Positions 49,601 to 61,200 of a stretch of 64,000 nucleotides of DNA are shown here, piece after piece. A program made the translations under genes and the position numbers. The stretch is from Tubiluchus corallicola. Lineage: Eukaryota > Priapulida > Priapulimorpha > Priapulimorphida > Tubiluchidae. The notes under the pieces were generated by a model. It did no database searches. It was given only the letters and a program-made list of their open reading frames with translations, and was not told where the DNA came from. Numbering within the stretch: the first letter of the stretch is position 1; every line of letters begins with the position of its first letter. The stretch spans positions 358,126-422,125 of the forward strand of contig JAQGDQ010000069.1 of assembly GCA_030141605.1 (NCBI GenBank), in the 5' to 3' direction.

Positions 49601-52600
49601 CTGGTCATATAATATTTTAAAGGAAAGATTAAATTGTCATTTCCCTTAGCCGCCTAGATTTTGCTTAATTTTTCTGCAGTTGTTTGTGTTCTGCAATCAC
49701 AGCTTTGTCATTGCATTATGGCACAACCTACTATGGAATTTTCTTTCTTTACTGTATTATTATTCGTATGTGTTGTATGCCTCCGAAAAGTATAGTATTT
49801 CATTTTCACCTTTTTGTTATTTTTAGAAATTTAATGGGTCATTTGTGAACTGCATAGCTCAGTGTGATCAAAGCTCACAGAAACTATTACAGCTTATTCT
49901 GCACAATTTTCCATGTTTTGTGGATGAAGGAGTTTTCGATGGGAAGAAAGGCATGTTATGATTTTTATAATGGCACTTGATTCAGTTTTCAGTGGTTATA
50001 GGTATCTAATGAACTCTTGTGAAGTTTCCCAGGCTTTTAAATTTACATGTATGTGAGTACATTTAAAATTCCATTTAGAAACTGCTTTTGAAAACTATAT
50101 AAATACGTTCTATATTTTAAAGACATTTTGATTTTTTGTACTTTTTAACTTTTACTTTTTGAGTTTTTTCCGGGGTGATCGTACGCGTGCATCGGTATAA
50201 GGGGGTAAGTAGGTTGTAGTTGTAGAAGCTAATCATTTAAGTTTAGCTTTTGCTGTTGCTTCGCAAATTTTCACCCTGGTACTTATTAATCCGTTTTTCT
50301 TTTGGCCTTTGCCCTGCAGAATTCTTTAGAAGGAAACTGTTTTCCTGCAATTTTGTTTCAAGCTACACCAACAAATACCACAAACAGCAGCAAAACTTGT
50401 TTTTCTCAACTTTATTTTTTTAGGACCTGAAGGCCCCAATTCATATTCTTACTTTCCAACTGTATCTCCTTGCCTTGGGTGACCGCTGGCATTGTTTGGA
50501 GTAATCTATATAGAAAAAAACAACAAAAACACAATTATATGCACAAACAGCACAAATGTTTTGTGTTTGACATTCGATTTTTCCCATCACCTGTTGACAT
50601 AGGTGTGTGACAGGTTTTCAACTATAGTAACAAACAATTTTTTAACAGCCGTTAGGTGAAGTAGATGGTTTCATTTCAATTTAATGTCTATTCTTAACAT
50701 TGTGATTGTTTTGTAATCTGATTTGTAAGTTTTTATGTCTGGCTGTGCAATATTTAGTACTGCATTCACTTATAGTGTAATTGGTTTTTGGGTACAATGC
50801 TTTTCTTCTTTTATTAGCTGAGTCACTGAACTGGCGTCTTGCCTAGCCTCTGCATTGCTGACTTTGGCCACTAAACACACGTCGTGACCATTCAGCTATA
50901 TTTTATTGTCTCATATCAATCTGCTCAGTAAATTCAAATGCTTGTTTTAGTGGCGTTTTGGAAGAGAGCTCAGATTCTGGTTGCAGACGTATGGGCTGTT
51001 TGTGGTGGTCAGGGATATGGTAAATTCACTGATATCGACACAGTCACCATGTTTGCTGATTATCGTATCCCACAAGCCCTTGTGTATTTAGGATGCATGG
51101 ACTACTCCGATAAGTTGATGGAGCTACTCAATAAAGGTAGGTAATTTGTTGCTGCTGTTTTGATTTTCGCTTATTTATCACAATTTTATGATTTTACCAG
51201 TTTTACAATTTATAATCGTTTGTTCAATTTGTAAACAAGTTCTTTTTTCAAATTTGGTGATTGATGTCAAAATTTATTCACTAACCAAATTGAGATCATC
51301 TGTAGTTAATTACTGCACATGTGTCTTCCTGGTAATTTTGACTTAATTTTGACAAATTTTAATACTACGTCTGCATTCAGATAGTCATCTTTTGGGTTAG
51401 TAGTTTAAGGAAAAGCCAAGCCTTCTGAGAAGTTAGGATGATTTCAGTGATCGTGCTTGTGAAAAGTTATGAAGTGCTTACAAAAAGTCACAAAGCCATC
51501 AGTTACTTCATAATTTTCAAGTGAATAGCGAGCGGCTGCCACCGCGCCGCGCATGAAAATTTCTATGTAGTGGTAGTAGAACTTAACTTTATGCTTTTTG
51601 GACAGTTTGAGTGACAACAGTGAAAAACACAACTTGCTAAATGTGTTATCTTTTCCTTCAAGTTAATAGCAAACTTACTCTTGCTTTTTAAACAGACCAT
51701 GTTTTTAAAAGTGGTGATCGTGAAGAAATGGAAATTCGAGGTTGTTGCATTTGGGCTGTCGAGGTAAGTTAAAAAGCACTTTTTTCACATGTAAAGTGTT
51801 AATTTGTTGCAACAGCTTTTGACTTGTATTGTTCCATTTTGCCCAGCAAAATGTTGCAATACAGTGGTGCAAAAAGATGAGGTTACTAAATTGTCTTAGA
51901 AGTTCAGCAATTTTTTACATAATACTGCTTAGTTTATTGTTAGTATTCTGTAACATATATTAACATTACTAGAGCTAACATGACTGTGTTACTCATCATT
52001 TAACATTACTAGTAACACTACTAATAACATTACGTTACTAACATTAATATTAACATTGGCATGATTTTAACTTTTTAATGTAGAAGTTTTAATAAAGTCG
52101 TGTTGTTTTTAACTATAAATGTTTTTAAGTGCCTGTAATAAAAATTGACTAACATTACTAGTTTTAGTATGTGCCTGTTATTCGTTTGTTTGAGAAATTG
52201 TGGATTAGTCTTCATGGGTGGATAACTGTGCATTTGATTCCACACACTGCCATTTCTTTACCCAGTCTGTTAAAAGAAGGGCAGGGTAAAAATTGTCCGC
52301 ATTGTTGCAGGTAGTGTTGGCTAGTCCCCATGTCAGGCAAAGATGAGGCAGATGCAGTACATGCTAGTAGTTTTGGCAGCACTAATCACATTCTGAAGAA
52401 TCATCTTTGCCTACATTAATTGGAAGTATTTTGCTATAATTACTTTCAGATTTTTTTCTTACTGTAAATTCTTTCAGCTTATCGTGGAGAAAGTCAAAAA
52501 GATTCTAGAATTAGAAGATGTCAAAGACATCCAGGTGAATTCGATTATTATCGACGAATACCTGTGGGAATATCGGAGGCAGTTTGAAACTGAAACTAAA

Positions 52601-52639
52601 CAAGTTCCATTCCACAAAGTGCGTAGTATCTATTATTAA
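46647..52639 (+). CDS. QNG1: Queuosine 5'-phosphate N-glycosylase/hydrolase (queuosine salvage protein, DUF2419), eight exons
   Basis: Releases queuine from queuosine 5'-monophosphate so that the base can be reused for tRNA modification (established for human QNG1/C9orf64). Exons: 46647-46832, 47326-47420, 48259-48391, 48799-48948, 49827-49950, 50951-51136, 51696-51763 and 52478-52639 (TAA). Phases join into 367 residues from ATG 46647 or 345 from ATG 46713; the human protein is 341. Hallmarks, numbered from ATG 46713: HELNPK (58-63), DTLNFSFW (77-84), a [12 protein letters not shown] segment (104-115), [11 protein letters not shown] (212-222), MFADYRIPQ (241-249), and the C-terminal [11 protein letters not shown]. 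The fifth intron begins GC, not GT (49951). The shorter start matches the human N-terminus better; the longer one adds a basic 22-residue leader. Confidence 0.95.
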
Positions 52640-52654
52640 ACATTAAGCATTGAG

Positions 52655-52715
52655 ATTCTACCGAAATAGCAGAGTCTAGGCGAGTGTTGTGAGGTCGTTC
52701 TGCAGACTCCTGATG
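52655..52715. repeat. Low-copy diverged repeat, left copy
   Basis: It contains AAATAGCAG and TCTAGGCGAGTGTTGT just after the QNG1 stop. A similar arrangement (AAATAGCAG, then TCTAGACGAGTGCTGT, then a CTGCAG segment) occurs at about 53614-53672. The family is unknown. Confidence 0.35.
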
Positions 52716-52785
52716 CCCGGTGAACTTTTTATCCCATATTAATGTTGCAATGATGAAATTTGAAATGTTGCTTTGTTCATGAAAC

Positions 52786-52791
52786 AATAAA
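52786..52791 (+). terminator. Polyadenylation signal of QNG1
   Basis: AATAAA lies 147 bases after the QNG1 stop. A second AATAAA at 53416-53421 could give a longer 3' UTR. Confidence 0.5.
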
Positions 52792-55265
52792 ACAAACTTA
52801 GTTAATATTATGTAACTTTTTTTGTTTAATTAGTTTGTCTAATTGTTGTCTTTTACTACAGTACTCTTTGTAAACAAGTCTAATGCACAATATGAACTTG
52901 CCAAAAGTAGCCTATACTAGGTTATTAAATTATCTGTCAAATACCAGATGCTGCAGTTAATATGACTAATTCTGAGTAGTTCTCCACTGCAGCAATTAAG
53001 CCAGATTGAACAAGAATGCAGAAAGAATTATAAATAAAAGTTGGTGTAGTTTTCAAAAAACTATAGTCACACAGTGAATGTATCTTTGCTGTGTTATTAC
53101 AGTGAGATTTGTAATGTTGTAATTGTATGCAGGTTGGTAAAAGTGCACAATGTAACGGCAAATGTATTTTTTCTCTATTGTTAATCACTTACTTTTTAGG
53201 TATTTTAAAAGCGCAATTTCTTGTGTTCTGCACTTATCTTACCTTTAATGCTGTCTTGTATATTAGTGCGTCGTCCATAGTGTTTTAAGTGATTACGTAT
53301 GTATATAATTACGCAATACACACTCCATGTAAGCATATTCCATCAAATTCGCCAATTTACATTATCTGTACAGCTAGTATACTTATCCATATCGTGTATT
53401 TTAGTGAACGATTAAAATAAAACAAGCTAGGAATTTTTTTCACAATGCTGTGTATTTTTGCAGTGTATGGTTGAAGTAAAAGGCAGTATAAGAAAATTAA
53501 TGACTCTAGTGATACATTTACTATTTGGTATATAAATTTGTGACATTTCGTTTATGTAACACTGAATTGCTGAAAGAACTATACGTGCAAACTTTGGAAT
53601 CTAAGTTCCCTCCAAAATAGCAGCTATGGGGTCTAGACGAGTGCTGTAATGTCCCTTAATGGGCTGCAGGTAGATGCTGAACATTACCGATGGGCTTCAC
53701 AGCTTTACTTTTGTCATAGTTTTTTGGCAGCAGCTTCATGGAAAATTCGGACGGGCCAATTAATCTTCTGTATCCCAGAGACATGTACCATCAGAATTAA
53801 TATGTTACTATTAGATTGACAAAGTGATAAAGTGTCTTGCTCTTTGAAATAAATTGCACGATCATGAAAATAACCTATAGCAAGTCAATTTGATACTGCA
53901 AACCCATCCTCCTTGAAAAAAAATGACTTCGGTTTGCTATTCGTTTCAGTTTGAAATTACTCACAATTAAACCAGTATTTAGGATAAATTTGACTTTTTA
54001 GTTTGCCAAATTGAAATTTATATGCACAATTAAACCAGTACTCGGGATAAATTATGTTTACAAACAACTTATTTATTTACATTCTAACGCAGATAAAACT
54101 TCAGAATTGATAATATGCTACGACCATAAAATCCGTTGCTAAATCATTAAAATAAAACACAGTAACACAAAAACTGGGAATATGGTATACTCTGCTCAAA
54201 AGTATGCAAATCTATGTAACATCTCGAACTCAGTGATTTTCTGATATCTCTATGGCTTCTTGTATCACACATGATTTCCGTAAATAACGACATTCAATGA
54301 TTTAACAAAAAAGATTAAAATTCAAGTCAATTTAGTTAGTCAACCAGCAAACTAAGCAGACACAAGCTGTTAAAATCATGATCTACCATGTATATTTTAA
54401 ATATGATTTTGAAATCTATTTACAGTTAATGATTACGGCAAATTAGCAAATAATCACTTCATTACTCAATCAGTGATTTTACAATCAGGTTGAATAGAAA
54501 TGGTACCACTGACATCATTCGTTAGCGGTTAAAAATAAGCGAGCAGCACTGGTAAAACACTTGTATATAAAGGAAAAATATAATAGTACCATGTAGGTGA
54601 CATTATTTGACGCTTCAACACATAACTTATAATTGATGTACAATTTGATGATATTCACTTATATACATGCACACATATATGTATATATAACTGTATGTAT
54701 ATAAAATATAGCTAAAACTTTTAACAGTGAATGCACACACAGTTAATACATCTCACTCAATCTACTAACTCGTCCTGGAATGCCCGTTTAACAAAATTAA
54801 TTACGTAAGTGTACAATATTGCATACCAGAGAACAATAGACATCTACAAATTACGGTATTGCATAACAGAGAACAACAAACATATCTACAAAATAAGGTA
54901 AAATGTGGAGGGATTCAGTAATCAGGAAGGCAATTGTCAGCACTGTTTTAGCACCACAATGTAGGCACTGTGTACAAATCATCAACACGAACTAGCTAAA
55001 CCGTAAAGCTGTTTGCCAACTGCAAGGCGCTAGCACACTGTGTACATTTCTTTGCAAAATTAATCCAGAGTTTAACTGAATTCGTCCGGCATTGTCAATA
55101 GCTACACGAAACTTTAAATTAAGCAATCTAGCAGGTGGATAGGCTGCTGCAGTCGTACAAGTAGTTGATACTTACATCAATCACTGGGCGGAATAGGTAT
55201 TACGTTTATCACAATAATAAGGAATACTCATAGTCTACAGAAGACTTGGAATAAGCATTGTATGT
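52792..55265. other. Convergent interval between QNG1 and the PH-actin gene
   Basis: No coding exon recognised. The right part probably contains the 3' UTR of the minus-strand gene; its first AATAAA on the minus strand that I find is at about 54072-54077, 1.2 kb past the stop. The second copy of the AAATAGCAG repeat is near 53614. Confidence 0.5.
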
Positions 55266-58200
55266 TTAGTAGTTGGTCCACTTGTTAAGGCACTGTTCCC
55301 TGGAGGAACGCCAGTCATCTCTGCTGACGCATGAATCGTCAAATTCTTGTTTAGACGAGAAAACACAAGCACCGATGTAAGCGGCATGGTACCGGTAGGG
55401 AGAGCTGTGCACCTAGAAAACAAAAAATCACAACTAATAAGAAATATTTTCAATATATATATGTGTGTGTGTATAAGTCGAACCTAACAACATCTCGTCA
55501 TGTAAAGCATATAGGGTTCTTTTATGAAACATCTCTCCTAAAAAATTATCTTTAAATGGCCGAAGTTACACAGATAACCAAACAACAATCTCGATAAAAG
55601 CCAAAAATAATATTGCTCAACTTTAAACGTTAGGTTACGTGATAAACAAAAAACTGACAATTATGTCAGACATAAGTTCAGAACTAATAACTTATTTCAA
55701 TCTATGCAAGATCTATTGTCACTCATAAAATGTACTAATTGATAAAAAATTCTCCAAATATTATGTAATCATCGTTTTTTGAAACTTGATTTGAATTAGA
55801 AAAATTACAATAAACATATGAGTGCTTGCATAGCAAAATCATCCATAAGTCGGCAACTAAATTTTTCTAGTTATTCACGTATCCTGAATCTCCATTTCAT
55901 GAGGACCATTTTGATACCAAGCTCATCACTGCATGTTATTTCTAAGCTGAGTTGAAGTTGTGGTGCATGCTATGCACTGAAAAATATAATTTTGAGAAAA
56001 TCGCTGTTAAAGTTAGCCGCTGTTTTTTTGTCTCGTTTCTACAAGACACTTAGCAACTGCACAAATGTTGGTTGCTATGGACTTTACAAGAGCACGTTTA
56101 AGTTATGTTTAAATCCAGTAGAAGGCTCTTGCTGACGAAGATGTGGGTTTGGCAACAGAAAAAAAAACCCGAAACAAAATGACTGCTTCCAGGAGCTACT
56201 ATCAAAGTTTGAAAATACGAGTTTTTTTACAATTGCAGTACTAGTTTCGAGACAGAAAAGTGGCTAAGGAGTTGTAAAATTAAAAAGTACTCTTTGAACA
56301 TTTACATCATAACGTAGTTTTAACTATGCCGACTTATGGACAGTTTTGGTTTGCAAGCACACATACTGCGCTTAATGATATTTTCCTAACAAATTTATTT
56401 ACAGAAGTGCTATAAGAAGAAAAGCTAATGTCTCTAAATTAAAATTAAAAATGTAAAATTTTAAATTGCCTACTTTCTGGTTTCAATTGTTTTTGGTTCT
56501 GATAAAAAAAACCGAAGAAATTGCAGTATCTCTATTTGCCTAGTCTTACCACATGAAATATAACTTGTCTATCCAGATTTGATAATTTATAACAGACTCG
56601 TGAAAGTGTGCTATTATTTTTGAATCAGCCTGTACATCAACTAACCTGCACAACCAGTTTCCCTGGCACCAGCTTTTGAACTTCTGCTTCCAAACGCTCG
56701 GCAAGTCCGGGCATCAGCGTAACGCCACCTGCCAGCAGAATGTTGCGACACATCTCTTTGCGCGTGTCCATGCTGCACGCTGTTATGGCTTTGTGAACCA
56801 GCCTATGCAAACCCACATTGTCGATACCCCACAGAATGGGGTCAAACAAGCCCTCTGTGCAAGAAAAACGTGCATGGTCCATTGGCACCTCTCTAAGTGG
56901 AAAAAAATTGATAGTCAATAATCAAAAAGCAGAGTTTATTCACAAATAAGCTCATCAATTAGCGGAATAGCTCAGTGGTAATATTGTGCGATTAGCTGCT
57001 AAGTTGACTAACACCAAGCCTGGTCAGTAAATGAATGGGTGACTCCCTGGAAAGCTGTTTCAGCGTGGTTTTATCTGCTCCACGGATTGGATGGGGTTTC
57101 ACCCAACTTCATTAAAGGAGGATAATGTACACATGTCCAAAAATTGCTGGAACGCCTCTGCAGCTATATGCCTGCCCCACCAAATCCATCTACATTAAGC
57201 AGGCTCTAGCCAAGACTACTAGATTCTCGGCAAATGGATGAAAAAAACTGCATGACATTTTCCATAATAACTAGCAAAATTATCCGTCGAACACTATTAT
57301 GATATAAACTAAAAATTAATCTCAGCCTTCACTTACTCTTTTATTCCTTCTGTTTTAAAAGGTCGGAGGTCAACCACAGTCATGATCTCGTCAGGATCCG
57401 TCTGCAGTTTTTTGTACTCCATTTGTACATCTTGTGCAAAATAACACGACTAAAAAAAACAAACTCAAAGTTGAAATAAAATTTCCATAAGAGATTCTAT
57501 ATAGCTTGGCCTGAGATTATGCTACCAGTCCAAGACTCAAGTGGTATTTTCTCAATCAGCATTATGTTAAGAGTAATTTTTTGCATTCGTAAAAAACATT
57601 CAGTAGATGCACAGTGAAAAATATTTGGCTAATAATATAAATTTCGTATCTGAATAAAAAAAACGGGATTTAACTGTGGTACGGAGTGAATTCACACATA
57701 CTGCAAACACTACATGTCTCCTGCACACAACTGAAACTGTATTTAGTCAGTCAGTCCTTATAGCTAACTGAATGGCTAATAACTAAATAGATATTTGGTC
57801 TGATCATGAAAGAGACAAATAAAAATTGTTAATTTAGTTTAGTTTTCAAGAATTTCGAAAATGAAAAACTAGACCTTTCTTTATCAACCGATGACTGTTT
57901 TTAATACAAAAGCAAATGGACTGTGTAGCCTAATTGCTGTCTACTCTCAATTAGAATTACTTGGCTTTGATAAATCCATTTCAATTTATAATCTGTAAGA
58001 TGTATAATGACATAAGTAGTATGGCTACATCCTCTCTGCATCAACTTCCAGTAGTCTGCCAAAGGAAGCAGAAAAGTGGCATAGATGTTGGCATACTACT
58101 CATTATGTATTTTGTTCATACTATCATGAGATGCATCCGTACCTCTTCCATTATATATCTAATGATGTACGATTCAACAGTTGAATTCAACATGACATTT

Positions 58201-61200
58201 TTCTCGGCGAGCATGTTTCTCAGATAGTCTCCCATGAGATGTCCACCCCAGAGTAACCTAGTCACGCCTCCGTCAACCATATAACCTGCATGAAAATACA
58301 ACAAATAATTTAAAGCTTTTACAAAAAGAAATATTAAATGATAAATTGTGGCGATACTGCTGATCATCAGTGAAAAATTGCATGTCCATAGCTTAAAAAA
58401 CCCAAAATTTTGTCTTTGAGCTTTCAGTCTTTTCCCTAAATTGCTGCTCATATTATTCCTATTCATTCTTTTTGCCTAATTAAGGGGCTAACAGATCCTC
58501 AGTACCTATACCTGCAGCTAACACAGAAAAAATAACATATTTAACAGCTTAGACTGACGGTACCATTGAAAAAATCTACATGGCAAGATAGCATATCTGA
58601 TTATTGGCTATATAATCACTTAACAGCAAGCATTCTTGTTTGGATACAACCTAAAGAACACATTCAATAATGTCACTTTGTTTTTTTTATTGGTTTGTTA
58701 CGTAATTCCAATGTAAATTAGTTGGTTTTCAGCTAATCTTCACCAAAAATGTAAAAGTTAATTTTAGTAAATATAGGCAAATCATGGATGACCTTTCTTA
58801 AAAACAATATAAAGTTTTCTGCTGCATAAATATTAATACGATTCACAGAAAAAACACAAACAGATCGGCTAAGCACCTTGATGGCATCGCGCTGCATTTC
58901 TTCTACAAGAAGTTTATGAGTTAATCTTCAACAAAATGGACAACATCACTTTCTTAACCTAGTAATGCAACTTACCATCAGTAATTGGAACAACGTCCAA
59001 TCGATCACCAATGTCGACCATAATCCCGGAGGTAGTGTTGTATGCATGCAATGCAAGAGCGGACTGATGTTGCATGTTCACTCCCAGGACGCCGAATTGT
59101 TCAAATAAAATCTGTAGAATGACTTCTCGCGTGCTCCGACTGAAACTCTGTGGCATAGAGATCAGAACCTAGGACAAAAAGTTATGAATGTAATTACAAC
59201 GTTTATGCAGTAAATCATAATGACACTGTTATTCAGGACTGATATTACTTCACCCGGCACGGCGACACCCTAAATTTTGAATATAAAATGCACCCATTAC
59301 AACACATTGTTTTATTGTAAAGGAAGGTAATTATAACAAGTACTTTATAAAATATGCGGCATATTTACTTTATCGTACAAAAGCAGCAGAATAAAATACC
59401 TTAGCTGTTTTAGCATTGACCTTGAGGTCAGTGAATATTTTACGGAAGAGTCCCGGGAATGACTGTACATCGACGGAGAATTTGTGAATTTTGGCTTTTG
59501 CTCGCACCGGATGACTGAGCGTTGACATCGCACGCACGTGCGGCTGCAGAGCTTCAATGCCAAATATCTTTTCCGAGCTGAAACATGAAACAATGCTAGA
59601 GAAACACAGAGATATATGATCTCATTCCATTTGTCAAACCTGTCAACGCTCATGCATAATACTTGTGACACACGTACTTTAAATCTTGCACACACCGAGT
59701 CTTTGTTTTCACGCACTTGGAAACTCACACACAAGTTTGCAAAATCACCTTGGTCCCTTTGTCATCAGTACCAACCACAATACAATTAGTACTCTATCAA
59801 TTAGTATATACTATAAATAGTACAGAAGCACTGATGTAACCCGTAATGTAAATTATGCTAAAGGGCACAAAAATTAAAAATTAAGCAAATAATGAGCTTT
59901 TTTTTATGTATGAAAAAGAATGTAAAAAACATAGTGAACTGCAACAACAGCATGAAAAAGTTCAGTAGTACCTAAAAATTGCCTTAATTTTTTTGATAGC
60001 AAATTAAAATGGAAAAAAATTCTGAGGGTATTGGGCCTGGATCCTTTTTCTACAGTTCACACTCATTTTTACACCAAATTGTTAGCAGGCCTGATATGCG
60101 AGCACACATGCTGGTTTTGGACATCTACTTATCAAAAATGATTGATTCAATAATTGGGTAAAAATTATTGAAAAATATTCAACAATTTTATTCATTAGAG
60201 GCACGTTGCAAGTCCCACAATGATAACCAAAAAAATACTCACTAAAAATTAATTAAGACTGTTCATTAATTAATTAAAACAAAATAGACTGTTCCCAAAA
60301 ATGTTATTAATGTAGTATCATTCAGTCATATATAGCAGCAAAACATAGGGTAGAAAGACATGTACTGACATCACAACACAATCATGACTTTAGATTTTAT
60401 GTTCCAAAAAATTTAAATTTACAAATAATAGGTGGCAGCACTGACATCACAAAAAACAAATTATGCTTAATTATTAAGAAATATTGCCAAAATCCATCGG
60501 CATGACGAAAACGTTAGGGAACTTACGTTTGCTTCTGTGTGGCACATATACATGGAAAAAACAGCTGCGGCAAGGTGGCTAAAAATAAAAATAATTTTTT
60601 CATTTAACTCCCAATTTAAGCACTGATTATATTGTAATCACATGGACTCATTTAACTGTATTGATAACTTGACATCACCCATAAATTACATACAGACAGT
60701 ATCAAGCATACATGTAATATCGGCATGCTCCTAATAAAATTAAACTAAATCCATGCAAAAACAGCAAAAAAGATCAATGTCAGAATGCCTCAAAAACTAA
60801 GCAGATTTTCATCAGAAAACAACAATTATAAAGTAGTATATATGTATGAATAGTATGTTATAAACAAAAAGCTACATGTTAAAAACGAAGGTGAATTTCA
60901 CTGAATTCACACTCACGTCTTTGTCCAAGGAGTCCAGCGCGTACAGAAGAACTTCCCAGGTCAATTATAAGAACATTTTTGCTAGGATGTGGAACATATT
61001 TAGCCGACGGCTGCACGAACATTTCCTGTCTGTTTTCGATGACTTGACTCTTCAATGACAGCTTCCATAAATGTGTGTCCTTCGTGTTTAAACATCTGAC
61101 CACCAGGAAGCGCCCTCGCTAAAGGTTAGAAATGTAACTGTTAGCACAGCGAAATTAGATGTAAAAAAATGCAAAATAAACTTTAAACACAAATTGCACT

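Noticed and set aside
55235-55453. 72-codon minus-strand frame over the last exon of the PH-actin gene
   Set aside because: Wrong frame: the phase-0 frame from the acceptor at 55412 continues the actin fold (IGACVFSS, VSRDDW) and stops at 55266-55268.
56962-57035. Functional tRNA gene
   Set aside because: A good A box is present, but no B box at tRNA spacing and no cloverleaf that I can fold.
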